NCBI RefSeq assembly: GCF_000821185.2
Contig: NZ_CP050855.1
Span: 620,001-684,000, forward strand
From: Serratia symbiotica
Lineage (GTDB): Bacteria > Pseudomonadota > Gammaproteobacteria > Enterobacterales > Enterobacteriaceae
Direction of reading: 5' to 3'
DNA: 64,000 nt
The position numbers and the translations under genes were made by a program. Below, in pieces: positions 48,671 through 58,510 of the stretch; positions within the stretch are counted from its first letter, which is position 1, and each line of letters begins with the position of its first letter. The notes beneath the pieces are model-generated. The model was not told the origin of the DNA. It was given only the letters and a program-made list of their open reading frames with translations, and made no database searches.

Positions 48671-49450
48671 ATGACCAAACTAACCGCCGCAGCGCAACGT
48701 GCGCTGAATTTAATGGATTTAACCACGCTGAATGATGACGACACCGAGGAGAAAGTGATCGCGCTGTGTCGTCAGGCCAATAGCCCGGCTGGCCCTACGG
48801 CAGCCATCTGCATCTACCCGCGTTTTATCCCGGCAGCGCGTAAGGCTCTGCGAGAGCAGGGAACGCCAGACATCCGCATTGCGACCGTGGCTAACTTCCC
48901 GCAGGGTAATGACGATATCGACATCGCGTTGGCAGAAACCCGCGCCGCCATCGCCTATGGTGCGGATGAGGTGGATGTAGTGTTCCCATATCGCGCGCTG
49001 ATCGCCGGTAACGAGCAAGTGGGTTTTGAACTGGTCAAACAGTGCAAACAGGTTTGCCAAGCCGCCAACGTACTGCTGAAAGTGATCATCGAAAGCGGTG
49101 AACTGAAGCAGGCCTCTCTGATCCGCAAAGCGTCCGAAATCGTCATCAACGCGGGTGCTGACTTTATCAAGACCTCCACTGGCAAGGTATCGGTTAACGC
49201 CACGTTGGAAAGCGCCGAGTTGATGATGTCGGTGATCCGCGATATGGGTGTGGCGCAGACGGTAGGCTTCAAACCGGCTGGCGGTGTGCGCACCGCAGAG
49301 GACGCGTTGCACTATCTGCAACTTGCCGATCGTCTTCTGGGCGAAGGCTGGGCCGATGTGCGCCATTTCCGCTTCGGTGCTTCCAGCCTGCTAACCAGCC
49401 TGCTGGCTGCGCAGGACTATAACGTTCAGGCATCCGCTAGCGGTTACTGA
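48671..49450 (+). CDS. deoC: Deoxyribose-phosphate aldolase
   Basis: 259 residues. Splits deoxyribose 5-phosphate into acetaldehyde and glyceraldehyde 3-phosphate. The Schiff-base Lys lies in '[20 protein letters not shown]', the partner Lys in '[15 protein letters not shown]'. The ATG at 48671 has GGAGAG seven bases before it; an ATG four codons upstream is less well placed. First gene of the deoCABD operon. Confidence 0.97.
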   Translation: MTKLTAAAQRALNLMDLTTLNDDDTEEKVIALCRQANSPAGPTAAICIYPRFIPAARKALREQGTPDIRIATVANFPQGNDDIDIALAETRAAIAYGADEVDVVFPYRALIAGNEQVGFELVKQCKQVCQAANVLLKVIIESGELKQASLIRKASEIVINAGADFIKTSTGKVSVNATLESAELMMSVIRDMGVAQTVGFKPAGGVRTAEDALHYLQLADRLLGEGWADVRHFRFGASSLLTSLLAAQDYNVQASASGY

Positions 49451-49514
49451 TGGTTCCATTGGTGTGGAGTCAGCCTTTACCCGACATCATTAGGTCATAC
49501 AGCAGGGGGAGCCT

Positions 49515-50837
49515 TTGTTCCTGGCACAAGAAATAATTCGTAAGAAACGCAACGGCCAGCCATTGAGCGAAGAAGAAATCCGTTTTTTCATCAACGGTAT
49601 CCGCGATAACGTGGTTTCCGAAGGTCAAATCGCAGCGCTGGCGATGGCCATTTATTTCCACGATATGACTACGGCAGAGCGCGTCGCGCTTACCATGGCG
49701 ATGCGTGATTCTGGCACAGTGCTAGACTGGAAAAGCCTGTCGTTAAATGGCCCGATCGTCGATAAACACTCGACCGGTGGCGTGGGTGATGTCGTTTCGC
49801 TGATGCTTGGCCCGATGGTGGCGGCCTGCGGCGGCTACGTGCCGATGATCGCTGGCCGAGGCTTGGGGCATACCGGTGGCACACTGGACAAGTTGGAAGC
49901 CATTCCGGGATTTAACATCTTTCCAGACGATAACACCTTTCGCAAGATTATTCAGGATGTTGGTGTAGCGATTGTCGGCCAGAGCCGTTCGCTGGCACCG
50001 GCGGATCAGCGCTTCTACGCCACCCGCGACATTACCGCGACCGTTGAGTCAATCCCGCTGATCACCGCCTCGATTTTGGCGAAGAAGCTGGCAGAAGGTC
50101 TGGATGCACTGGTCATGGACGTGAAAGTGGGATCCGGGGCCTTTATGCCGACTTATACGCTATCGCTGGATCTGGCACAGGCGATCGTCAATGTGGCCAA
50201 TGGTGCTGGGTGCAAGACCACGGCGCTACTGACTGACATGAATCAGGTGCTGGCCTCCAGTGCTGGCAACGCGGTAGAAGTGCGTGAAGCGGTGCGCTTC
50301 CTGACCGGTGAATACCGCAACCCGCGCCTACTGGCAGTCACCCTGGCACTGTGTGTGGAGTGCTTGCTGTCTGGTGGCCTGGCGAAAGATGATGCCGATG
50401 CGCGAGCCAAACTGTGGGCGGTATTGGACAATGGCAAGGCCGCAGAGGTGTTTGGCCGCATGGTGGCAGCACAACAAGGCCCGGCCGACTTCATTGAGCG
50501 CTACGATAGCTATTTGCCAGTAGCGGCCTTCAGCAAGCCAGTCTATGCCGAGAAGCCCGGCATCATCAGCGCCATGGATACCCGAATGTTGGGCATAGCG
50601 GTCGTATCGCTGGGCGGTGGCCGTCGATGCGCCACTGACAACATCGATTACAGCGTTGGCTTGACCGCGATAGCGTGCCTGGGTGACCAAGTCGATACCC
50701 AGCAGCCGCTGGCGGTGATCCACGCCAATGACCAACAAAGCTGGCAGCAAGCGGCCGCTGCACTGCGCAGTGCCATAACACTGAGTGACACCGCACCGCA
50801 AACAACGCCGATGGTGTATCAGCGCATCACGGCATAG
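49515..50837 (+). CDS. deoA: Thymidine phosphorylase
   Basis: 440 residues. Phosphorolysis of thymidine and deoxyuridine to base and deoxyribose 1-phosphate. The family signature '[20 protein letters not shown]' and the phosphate-binding '[15 protein letters not shown]' are intact. The start is TTG at 49515 with GGGGGAG just upstream, the same unusual start codon as I recall for E. coli deoA. Second gene of the operon. Confidence 0.96.
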   Translation: MFLAQEIIRKKRNGQPLSEEEIRFFINGIRDNVVSEGQIAALAMAIYFHDMTTAERVALTMAMRDSGTVLDWKSLSLNGPIVDKHSTGGVGDVVSLMLGPMVAACGGYVPMIAGRGLGHTGGTLDKLEAIPGFNIFPDDNTFRKIIQDVGVAIVGQSRSLAPADQRFYATRDITATVESIPLITASILAKKLAEGLDALVMDVKVGSGAFMPTYTLSLDLAQAIVNVANGAGCKTTALLTDMNQVLASSAGNAVEVREAVRFLTGEYRNPRLLAVTLALCVECLLSGGLAKDDADARAKLWAVLDNGKAAEVFGRMVAAQQGPADFIERYDSYLPVAAFSKPVYAEKPGIISAMDTRMLGIAVVSLGGGRRCATDNIDYSVGLTAIACLGDQVDTQQPLAVIHANDQQSWQQAAAALRSAITLSDTAPQTTPMVYQRITA

Positions 50838-50905
50838 TCAACGGATCAGCAGCGGCAGCGGTTCTTTGCTGCCATCCAAAGCGAGAGAAACACAGGAAAG
50901 TACTA

Positions 50906-52129
50906 ATGAAACGTATATTTATTATGGTATTGGACTCGTTTGGCATCGGTGCTAGCGCCGATGCCGAGCGTTTTGGCGATCAGGGGGCCGACACCCTGGG
51001 CCACATCGCGGAAGTCTGTGCACGTGGCGAAGCCAACGTTGGCCGCCAGGGGCCACTGACACTGCCTAACCTGAGCCGTCTGGGCTTGGGTAAGGCGGCG
51101 CAAGCCTCTACCGGTAAATTCCCGCAGGGGCTGGACAGCAATGCGGACATCATGGGTGCCTATGCTTACGCCAGTGAGCTTTCTTCCGGTAAGGACACCC
51201 CATCAGGCCACTGGGAAATCGCTGGCGTGCCGGTGCTGTTTGACTGGGGCTATTTCAACGATCCACACCACAGCTTCCCGCAGGAACTGCTCGACACACT
51301 GGTTGAGCGTGCCAACTTGCCGGGTTACCTGGGCAATTGTCACTCTTCCGGCACGGTGATCCTCGATCAATTGGGCGCAGAGCACATGAAAACCGGCAAG
51401 CCGATTTTCTACACCTCCGCCGACTCAGTATTCCAGATCGCCTGCCATGAAGAAACTTTCGGCCTGGATCGCCTATATACGCTGTGCGAAATTGCCCGTG
51501 AAGCACTGACCGCAGGCGGTTACAACATTGGCCGCGTGATCGCGCGTCCTTTCGTGGGTGACAAGCCGGGCGAGTTCCAGCGTACCGGCAACCGTCACGA
51601 TCTGGCTGTCGAACCGCCAGCTCCTACGGTGTTAAAAAAGTTGGTGGACGAGAAGGGCGGTGAAGTGGTGTCGATCGGTAAAATTGCCGACATCTACGCC
51701 AACGTTGGCATCACCAAGCAAGTGAAGGCCACCGGCATTGACGCATTGTTCGATGCGACCTTGAGAGAAATGGACAAGGCTGGCGACAACACCATCGTGT
51801 TCACCAACTTCGTTGACTTTGACTCCTCTTATGGTCACCGCCGTGATGTGGCGGGTTATGCCGCCGCGCTGGAACTGTTCGACCGCCGCTTACCGGAGCT
51901 ACTCAAGCGGGTAAACGGTGACGATATCATTATCTTTACCGCTGACCACGGCTGCGACCCGACCTGGAGCGGCACTGACCACACCCGTGAACACATTCCG
52001 GTGCTGATCTATGGCCCGAAAGTGAAACCGGGTTCGCTGGGACACCGTGAAACCTTCGCCGACATCGGCCAAACTGTGGCCAGCTACTTTGGCGTGTCGC
52101 CAATGGATTACGGTAAATCCATGTTATAA
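50906..52129 (+). CDS. deoB: Phosphopentomutase
   Basis: 407 residues, alkaline-phosphatase superfamily. Interconverts (deoxy)ribose 1- and 5-phosphate. Metal-binding sites are visible at the N-terminal '[16 protein letters not shown]', in '[12 protein letters not shown]' and in '[20 protein letters not shown]'. AGGAAAG precedes the ATG. Third gene of the operon; a short copy of the palindromic repeat separates it from deoD. Confidence 0.97.
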   Translation: MKRIFIMVLDSFGIGASADAERFGDQGADTLGHIAEVCARGEANVGRQGPLTLPNLSRLGLGKAAQASTGKFPQGLDSNADIMGAYAYASELSSGKDTPSGHWEIAGVPVLFDWGYFNDPHHSFPQELLDTLVERANLPGYLGNCHSSGTVILDQLGAEHMKTGKPIFYTSADSVFQIACHEETFGLDRLYTLCEIAREALTAGGYNIGRVIARPFVGDKPGEFQRTGNRHDLAVEPPAPTVLKKLVDEKGGEVVSIGKIADIYANVGITKQVKATGIDALFDATLREMDKAGDNTIVFTNFVDFDSSYGHRRDVAGYAAALELFDRRLPELLKRVNGDDIIIFTADHGCDPTWSGTDHTREHIPVLIYGPKVKPGSLGHRETFADIGQTVASYFGVSPMDYGKSML

Positions 52130-52136
52130 GCCTGGT

Positions 52137-52200
52137 CTTTCAAGTTGCAGCGTTGTTGGCTGCGCACGCTTGTCGCCTAGCTGCAACTCGAAATCCAAGG
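52137..52200. repeat. Short hairpin form of the intergenic repeat
   Basis: CAAGTTGCAGC and GCTGCAACTCG pair around a ~37-base loop between deoB and deoD. It keeps only the outer ends of the longer repeat and would fold as a stem-loop in the deo mRNA. Confidence 0.65.
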
Positions 52201-52248
52201 ACTTATATGCTTAACGTTTTTATTTAAATTATTTGGGGGAAGAAAATT

Positions 52249-52980
52249 ATGGCTACGCCGCACATTAATGCCGAAATGGGGGATTTCGCTGACGTAGTAT
52301 TGATGCCGGGCGATCCGCTACGCGCAAAATACATCGCTGAAACCTTCCTGGAAGACGCGGTAGAAGTGAATAACGTGCGTGGCATGCTGGGTTTCACCGG
52401 CACCTACAAAGGTCGCCGCATCTCGGTAATGGGCCATGGCATGGGCATCCCGTCTTGCTCTATCTATGCACGTGAATTGATCGCCGAATTCGGCGTGAAA
52501 AAGATTATCCGCGTAGGGTCTTGCGGCGCGGTGCGCGACGATATCAAGCTGCGCGATGTGGTGATTGGTATGGGGGCTTGCACCGACTCCAAGGTCAACC
52601 GTCTGCGCTTCAAAGATCATGACTATGCGGCGATTGCTGACTTCGACATGGTGCGCCATGCGGTAGACGCGGCAGCGGCGCAGGGCATGGCGGCGCGCGT
52701 GGGCAATATCTTCTCCGCCGACCTGTTCTACACCCCAGATCTGGACATGTTCCAGGTGATGAAGAAATACGGCATTTTGGGGGTAGAAATGGAAGCGGCC
52801 GGCATTTACGGCGTGGCAGCGGAATTACACGAAGAGTTCGGCTGTAAGGCGCTGACCCTCTGCACGGTGTCCGACCACATTCTGCGTCATGAAGCGACTA
52901 CCGCAGCCGAGCGTCAAACCACCTTTAACGAGATGATCGTTATCGCGCTGGAATCGGTACTGCTGGGCGACCAAGCCTGA
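52249..52980 (+). CDS. deoD: Purine nucleoside phosphorylase
   Basis: 243 residues. Phosphorolysis of purine (deoxy)nucleosides. '[20 protein letters not shown]' with the active His, '[17 protein letters not shown]' and '[10 protein letters not shown]' are conserved, as is '[16 protein letters not shown]' with the substrate-binding Met-Glu. There are four extra residues after 'GVAAE' ('LHEE') compared with the E. coli protein I remember, on the surface rather than at the active site. GGGGGA precedes the ATG. Last gene of the operon; a weak hairpin GGGCGCAGC/GCTGTGCCC follows. Confidence 0.96.
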   Translation: MATPHINAEMGDFADVVLMPGDPLRAKYIAETFLEDAVEVNNVRGMLGFTGTYKGRRISVMGHGMGIPSCSIYARELIAEFGVKKIIRVGSCGAVRDDIKLRDVVIGMGACTDSKVNRLRFKDHDYAAIADFDMVRHAVDAAAAQGMAARVGNIFSADLFYTPDLDMFQVMKKYGILGVEMEAAGIYGVAAELHEEFGCKALTLCTVSDHILRHEATTAAERQTTFNEMIVIALESVLLGDQA

Positions 52981-53030
52981 TTATCCAACGGGCGCAGCAA
53001 AGCTGTGCCCGCAGATCAATCTATTCACCG

Positions 53031-53735
53031 ATGAACAACGTCGAACAGGTTTTGCGTAGCGGCCTCGCCACGTCACACCAGCTTATCGCCGCGCTTTGCA
53101 CCAGCCAGCCAACGCTGCCGCGCCGTATCCGCGCATTGGCGGGAGCGGTGCTGACGCTCGGTAAAGGCAAAGCGACGCGTTATGCGTTGCGGCGCGGGGT
53201 GGCTGGAGAGAGGCAATTTCCGCTGTATCGCGTCGAACGGCCGGGTTGCCGTGGTATCGCTGGAAACGCTGGATAGCGAATTCAGCGGCAGTGGTAGCGC
53301 AAATGGGGGACGGCGGCGCAGAGGCTGTTGCAGCAGGGCGAGATAGAACGTCATACTTGCCAGAGGATGGCATTGTACTGGGCGTTCAGCAAGTTGATAA
53401 CCAATAGCGATATGCATCAGGGGAATTTGTCGTTCCTGCGCCCGGAACAGCACCCTGTGGCGATGGCCCCGTTGTACGACATGTTGCCGATGGCGTTTGC
53501 GCCGAGCGGCAACGGTAATATGCGCCGGGAAGCGGTAGCAATCAGGTTAAGCCATGAGGTTAGCGGCACCATTTGGCGGCAGGCGGAATTACTGGCGCTT
53601 GAATTTTGGCGGCGCACAGCGTTGTGCCCGCAGATCAGCGATGAATTTCGCACCATTGCCGCACAGATGTTGGCTAAGTTGCAGAAACTCAACTCTCACA
53701 TTGCGCGCCTGGCCCGACTCAGCGCTTCTTCGCTT
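53031..53735 (+). pseudogene. yjjJ: yjjJ remnant (HipA-like kinase), large internal deletion
   Basis: Located after deoD as in E. coli. 53031-53250 gives a HipB/HTH-like N-terminus, 'RSGLATSHQLIAALCTSQPT' and 'GKATRYALRRGV', then breaks. 53328-53735 gives the C-terminal kinase lobe in another frame: 'LYWAFSKLITNSDMHQGNLS' (catalytic Asp region) and 'MAPLYDMLPMAFAPS' (DFG-like). The middle ~200 residues are missing and the C-terminus runs into the opposing smp gene. lplA, which follows in E. coli, is absent. Confidence 0.82.
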
Positions 53736-54393
53736 CTTCCTGCGGCTGCGACGGTTCATCGTCTTCCACCGTATCGTCTTCTTCCAACGGTGTATTGGCG
53801 GTTAGCAGGTATGGCGACTGCTGCCAGTGGCTGCGTTGGTGTTGCAGCAGGGTGCGCGCCAGAATAATACCAATCGCCAGCGCCAGCAGGATCATCAGAC
53901 GCAGCAAGTTGGTGGTGTTGTCCACCTGTTTGGATTCCGTCGCCAGCACATGGGTATCGAGGGTGATGCGGATAAAGCCGATCGGGCCGTCTTTGCCGTT
54001 GATCGACTCAACTATCTGATGGTTGAAATAGCTGCCCGCGCGTTTGCCGTCGAGCGACAGGCGATCGCGTAGGTTTATCTGTTCACCGGCGAGGGAAACC
54101 AAGGTGCCGTCCAGTTGATAGACGCTGGCGTCCAGAATGCGGCTATGATCGGTAAGCTGTTTCAGGGTCGCGTTGATACGCTGATTGTCGATGTCGTTGT
54201 CCAGCAGTGGTGCCAGGCTGTATGCCACCTGCCTGGTTAACGTTTGTGCCAATTCTTCCACCTGCTCGGAACGTGCCAATTGATGGCTCAGGCTGAAATA
54301 GGAGGCACCTTGCATCAACAGCACCAGCAAAGCCAAGCAAATCAGGATAATAGCGGTACGGTGCAGGCGGAATTTCAATTTAGTGCGAGCCAT
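53719..54393 (-). CDS. smp: Smp/YtjB membrane protein
   Basis: 224 residues. An inner-membrane protein co-located with serB in enterobacteria, function unclear. N-terminal segment 'AIILICLALLVLLMQGASYF' and C-proximal 'LLRLMILLALAIGIILARTL' are the two membrane spans, with a periplasmic domain between and an acidic tail. Divergent from serB as in E. coli. The 3' end overlaps the yjjJ remnant on the other strand. Confidence 0.92.
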   Translation of the reverse strand: MARTKLKFRLHRTAIILICLALLVLLMQGASYFSLSHQLARSEQVEELAQTLTRQVAYSLAPLLDNDIDNQRINATLKQLTDHSRILDASVYQLDGTLVSLAGEQINLRDRLSLDGKRAGSYFNHQIVESINGKDGPIGFIRITLDTHVLATESKQVDNTTNLLRLMILLALAIGIILARTLLQHQRSHWQQSPYLLTANTPLEEDDTVEDDEPSQPQEEAKKR

Positions 54394-54512
54394 GCAGATT
54401 CCTTACGCGTCTTGGATGCTTTATGTTGCCAGAACCGATGGCGATAGGATAGCTTGATGCGTCGTTTTCTCATCCAGCCACTGGGTGCGCCCCCTTAATT
54501 CAGGAGTTAAAG

Positions 54513-55490
54513 ATGTCGAACAGTCTGACCTATTGCGATCTTCCGGCGGAGATCGCTCAATGGCCGGGTCTTCCCCTTTCCTTGAGCGGTAATGAAGTGA
54601 TGCCGCTGGACTATCGGGCGGATCATACCGGGTGGTTATTGTACGGCAAAGCATTGGATAAAACGCGCATCGCTCAGTTCCAGCGCAAGCTGGGGATAGC
54701 GATGGTGATCGTCACTGCCTGGGACGTAGGGGATTATCAGGTCGTGCGTTTGGCGGGAACCCTGACACCGGGTGCCATGCTGTTGGCGGCGGAGAGCGGG
54801 CTGGACGTGGCACCGTTGGGCGAGATCCCGCACCTGCGCACGCCGGGTTTACTGGTGATGGATATGGACTCGACAGCGATCGAGATCGAGTGCATCGATG
54901 AGATAGCCAAGCTGGCGGGTGTGGGTGTGCAGGTGGAAGAAGTCACCGAACATGCGATGCGCGGCGAACTGGACTTTACCGCCAGCCTGCGTCAGCGCGT
55001 CGCTATGCTGAAGGGGGCTGATGCCAGCATCCTCAAGCAAGTGTGTGACAAACTGCCCCTGATGCCTGGGTTGACCTACCTGGTGGGTCAGTTGCACGCT
55101 ATGGGCTGGCATGTGGCGATCGCCTCAGGTGGCTTCACCTATTACGCCGAATACCTGCGTGACCGGTTGAAACTGGTCGCGGTGGTGGCCAATGAGCTAG
55201 AGATGCGCGATGGCAAACTGACCGGTGAAGTGCTAGGGCCAGTGGTGGATGCGCAGTTCAAGGCTGATACGCTGGTACGGCTGGCGGAAAAGCTGGGTAT
55301 TGCGCCAGCGCAAACGGTGGCCATCGGCGATGGTGCCAACGATGTGCAGATGATGCAGGTAGCGGGGCTGGGTATCGCCTACCATGCCAAACCCAACGTG
55401 TATCAACAAGCGCAGGTATCGATTCGCCATGCTGATCTGATCGGCGTGCTGTGCGTATTGAGCGGCAGCCTGAAACACCCAGTGCGCTAA
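54513..55490 (+). CDS. serB: Phosphoserine phosphatase
   Basis: 325 residues. Last step of serine synthesis. HAD motif I 'LLVMDMDSTAIEIECIDEIA' with the nucleophile Asp, motif II 'VAIASGGFTYYAEYL' with Ser, and motif III/IV 'VAIGDGANDVQMMQVAGLGI' are intact. AGGAG precedes the ATG. radA follows after 20 bp, an operon as in E. coli. Confidence 0.97.
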   Translation: MSNSLTYCDLPAEIAQWPGLPLSLSGNEVMPLDYRADHTGWLLYGKALDKTRIAQFQRKLGIAMVIVTAWDVGDYQVVRLAGTLTPGAMLLAAESGLDVAPLGEIPHLRTPGLLVMDMDSTAIEIECIDEIAKLAGVGVQVEEVTEHAMRGELDFTASLRQRVAMLKGADASILKQVCDKLPLMPGLTYLVGQLHAMGWHVAIASGGFTYYAEYLRDRLKLVAVVANELEMRDGKLTGEVLGPVVDAQFKADTLVRLAEKLGIAPAQTVAIGDGANDVQMMQVAGLGIAYHAKPNVYQQAQVSIRHADLIGVLCVLSGSLKHPVR

Positions 55491-55510
55491 ACAGGCGAGT
55501 GAGGTAATAC

Positions 55511-56896
55511 GTGGCAAAAGCAGCAAAACGGGCGTTTGTATGTAATGAGTGCGGTGCTGATTACCCGCGTTGGCAGGGGCAGTGCAGCGCCTGTCACGCC
55601 TGGAACAGTATTACTGAAGTGCGTTTGGCGGCGCTGCCTTCCTCCTCCCGCAACGAACGCCTAAGTGGCTATGCTGGCAACGCTGGCATGAGCAAAGTGC
55701 AGAAACTGTCGGACATCAGCCTAGAAGCGTTACCGCGTTTCACCACGGGCTTTCTTGAGTTTGATCGGGTACTGGGCGGTGGCGTGGTACCTGGCAGTGC
55801 CATTTTGATCGGTGGCAACCCCGGTGCGGGTAAAAGTACCTTACTGTTGCAGGTGCTGTGCAAACTGTCCGAACAGATGAAAACCCTGTACGTTACTGGC
55901 GAAGAGTCGCTACAGCAGGTAGCGATGCGCGCCCACCGTCTGGGGCTGCCGACTCGTGGTTTGAATATGCTGTCGGAAACCAGCATCGAGCAGATCTGCC
56001 TGGTCGCTGATCAGGAACAGCCGAAGCTAATGGTGATCGACTCGATCCAAGTGATGCACATGGCAGACATTCAGTCTTCGCCGGGGAGCGTGGCGCAAGT
56101 ACGTGAAACTGCCGCCTATCTGACACGCTTTGCCAAAACGCGCGGCGTAGCGATCGTGATGGTCGGCCACGTCACTAAGGACGGCTCGCTAGCGGGGCCG
56201 AAGGTACTGGAACACTGCATCGACTGCTCGGTGTTGCTGGATGGCGATGCTGATTCCCGCTTCCGTACTTTGCGCAGCCATAAGAACCGCTTTGGCGCGG
56301 TCAATGAGCTAGGTGTCTTCGCCATGACCGAACAGGGTCTGCGTGAAGTCAGCAACCCCTCGGCCATTTTCCTCAGTCGCGGCGAAGCGGTGACCTCCGG
56401 CAGCTCGGTGATGGTCGTTTGGGAGGGGACCCGGCCACTACTGGTGGAGATCCAAGCGCTGGTGGATCACTCCATGCTGTCCAACCCGCGCCGGGTAGCG
56501 GTTGGGCTAGAGCAGAACCGGCTGGCGATCCTGCTGGCGGTGCTGCATCGTCACGGTGGGCTACAAATGTCCGATCAGGACGTGTTCGTCAACGTGGTCG
56601 GCGGTGTGAAGGTCACTGAGACCAGCGCCGATCTGGCACTGCTGATGTCGCTGGTGTCTAGCTTGCGCGATCGGCCATTGCCAAAGGATCTGGTGGTGTT
56701 TGGCGAAGTGGGCTTGGCGGGGGAGATCCGCCCGGTGCCGAGCGGCCAGGAGCGTATTTCCGAAGCGGCCAAACACGGCTTCAAACGCGCTATCGTGCCG
56801 CACGCCAATGTGCCTAAGAAACCGCTGACCAATATGCAGGTGTTCGGCGTGAAGAAATTGGCAGAGGCGCTGGAGGTGTTGGATGCATTTTATTAA
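55511..56896 (+). CDS. radA: DNA repair protein RadA
   Basis: 461 residues. DnaB-like helicase that extends recombination branches. Zinc finger 'FVCNECGADYPRWQGQCSAC', Walker A 'GGNPGAGKSTLL', the RadA motif 'RSHKNRFGAVNELGVFAM' and the Lon-like C-terminal domain 'GLAGEIRPVPSGQERI' are intact. The start is a GTG at 55511 with GAGG upstream. Follows serB closely. Confidence 0.96.
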   Translation: MAKAAKRAFVCNECGADYPRWQGQCSACHAWNSITEVRLAALPSSSRNERLSGYAGNAGMSKVQKLSDISLEALPRFTTGFLEFDRVLGGGVVPGSAILIGGNPGAGKSTLLLQVLCKLSEQMKTLYVTGEESLQQVAMRAHRLGLPTRGLNMLSETSIEQICLVADQEQPKLMVIDSIQVMHMADIQSSPGSVAQVRETAAYLTRFAKTRGVAIVMVGHVTKDGSLAGPKVLEHCIDCSVLLDGDADSRFRTLRSHKNRFGAVNELGVFAMTEQGLREVSNPSAIFLSRGEAVTSGSSVMVVWEGTRPLLVEIQALVDHSMLSNPRRVAVGLEQNRLAILLAVLHRHGGLQMSDQDVFVNVVGGVKVTETSADLALLMSLVSSLRDRPLPKDLVVFGEVGLAGEIRPVPSGQERISEAAKHGFKRAIVPHANVPKKPLTNMQVFGVKKLAEALEVLDAFY

Positions 56897-56927
56897 CTGC
56901 GGAATGTGCTATTTTTTATCATACTAT

Positions 56928-57129
56928 TAACCCTAAATGATTCGGATTACAGCCAGGTGGCAACGCAGTGACAAATTGGTCGGGAACCGATTTGAACCGC
57001 GCTTACGCTGTGTCGCAGGCTGCATCTCAGGGATGAAGTTCATTAATCCCCAGGCGCTGACATCGTTAAGTGACTGGTGGGGAGCGAAGAAAGCCAACGT
57101 CCATGCAACCTGAAGTATGGCGGGCATAA
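56928..57129. repeat. Intergenic palindromic repeat (R5), inverted orientation
   Basis: ~200 bp reverse-complement copy, 'accctaaatgattcggatta' to 'acctgaagtatggcgggcat', with the AAATTGGTCGGGAACCGATTT hairpin. It fills the space between radA and nadR and ends 12 bp before the nadR ATG. Confidence 0.85.
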
Positions 57130-57141
57130 ACAGGGGGGCAT

Positions 57142-58392
57142 ATGCTGCAGTTTGACTACCTAAAGGCCGCCATTAAACAGAAAGGCTGTACTCTGCATCA
57201 GGTGGCGGATGCTAGCGACATGACCAAAGGTTATCTTAGCCAACTGTTGAACGGTAAAATCAAAAGTCCAAGCGCCCAAAAACTGCAAGCGCTGCACCGC
57301 TTTCTGGGGTTGGAATACCCACGGCGGGAAAAAAAAATTGGCGTAGTGTTTGGTAAATTTTACCCGCTACACACCGGCCATATTTACCTGATCCAACGTG
57401 CTTGCAGCCAAGTGGATGAATTGCACGTTATGCTGTGCCACGACGAACCGCGCGATCGCGCACTGTTTGAAAACAGCTCAATGTCGCAACAGCCCACGGT
57501 CAGTGATCGCTTGCGCTGGTTATTGCAGACCTTCAAATATCAGAAAAACATCCATATTCACTCATTCGGTGAACAGGGGATTGAGCCTTATCCTCACGGC
57601 TGGGATCTGTGGAGTAACGCCATAAAAGCCTTTATGGCTGAGAAGGGCATAGTGCCGAGCTTTATCTACTCCAGCGAATTACAGGATGCCCCGTGTTACC
57701 GCAAGTATTTGGGTATTGAAACCATTCTTATCGATCCTGAGCGTTCATTTATGAACATCAGCGGTAGCCAAATCCGCCAAGATCCGTTCCGTTACTGGGA
57801 TTACATCCCAACCGAAGTCAAACCGTTCTTTGTGCGTACCGTGGCGATCCTCGGCGGTGAATCGAGCGGCAAATCGACCCTAGTAAATAAACTGGCGAAC
57901 ATTTTCAACACCACCAGCGCCTGGGAATATGGCCGCGACTATGTGTTCTCGCACCTCGGTGGTGACGAAATGGCGTTACAGTATTCCGACTATGACAAGA
58001 TAGCCCTCGGCCAGGCGCAATACGTTGATTTTGCCGTGAAGTACGCCAACAAGGTCGCGTTTATCGACACCGACTTTGTCACCACCCAGGCGTTCTGTAA
58101 AAAGTATGAAGGGCGCGAGCACCCGTTCGTGCAGGCGCTGATCGACGAGTACCGCTTTGACCTGGTGATCCTGCTGGAAAACAACACCCCTTGGGTTGCG
58201 GACGGTTTGCGCAGCCTCGGCGATCCGGCAGAGCGCAAGGCGTTCCAGCACCTGTTGGAAACTATGCTGTGCGCTAATAACATCGACTATGTGCATGTTG
58301 AGTCCAGTGATTATGACAAACGTTTCCTGCGCTGTGTTGACCTGGTCAAACAACTGCTAGCGATGCCGGAACATCAACCTATCATTGGTTGA
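57142..58392 (+). CDS. nadR: Trifunctional NAD regulator NadR
   Basis: 416 residues. N-terminal helix-turn-helix ('GCTLHQVADASDMTKGYLSQ'), NMN adenylyltransferase domain with 'VVFGKFYPLHTGHIYLIQ' and 'NISGSQIRQ', and C-terminal ribosylnicotinamide kinase with Walker A 'ILGGESSGKSTLVNKL'. It represses NAD synthesis genes and salvages nicotinamide riboside. AGGGGGG precedes the ATG. The 5' region is occupied by a repeat copy. Confidence 0.96.
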   Translation: MLQFDYLKAAIKQKGCTLHQVADASDMTKGYLSQLLNGKIKSPSAQKLQALHRFLGLEYPRREKKIGVVFGKFYPLHTGHIYLIQRACSQVDELHVMLCHDEPRDRALFENSSMSQQPTVSDRLRWLLQTFKYQKNIHIHSFGEQGIEPYPHGWDLWSNAIKAFMAEKGIVPSFIYSSELQDAPCYRKYLGIETILIDPERSFMNISGSQIRQDPFRYWDYIPTEVKPFFVRTVAILGGESSGKSTLVNKLANIFNTTSAWEYGRDYVFSHLGGDEMALQYSDYDKIALGQAQYVDFAVKYANKVAFIDTDFVTTQAFCKKYEGREHPFVQALIDEYRFDLVILLENNTPWVADGLRSLGDPAERKAFQHLLETMLCANNIDYVHVESSDYDKRFLRCVDLVKQLLAMPEHQPIIG

Positions 58393-58510
58393 GACACCCG
58401 AGGGGCTATCACAGGGGCAGAACGCTTGGCTATTTGGCACAGGGTTGAATTAACGTTCCCGCGCACTGGGCTAGGTTAATCTTTTCGTTAAAATAAAGAC
58501 TGTAAGAACT

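Noticed and set aside
48719..49366. 215-codon frame antisense to deoC
   Set aside because: Shadow of deoC without start signals or motifs.
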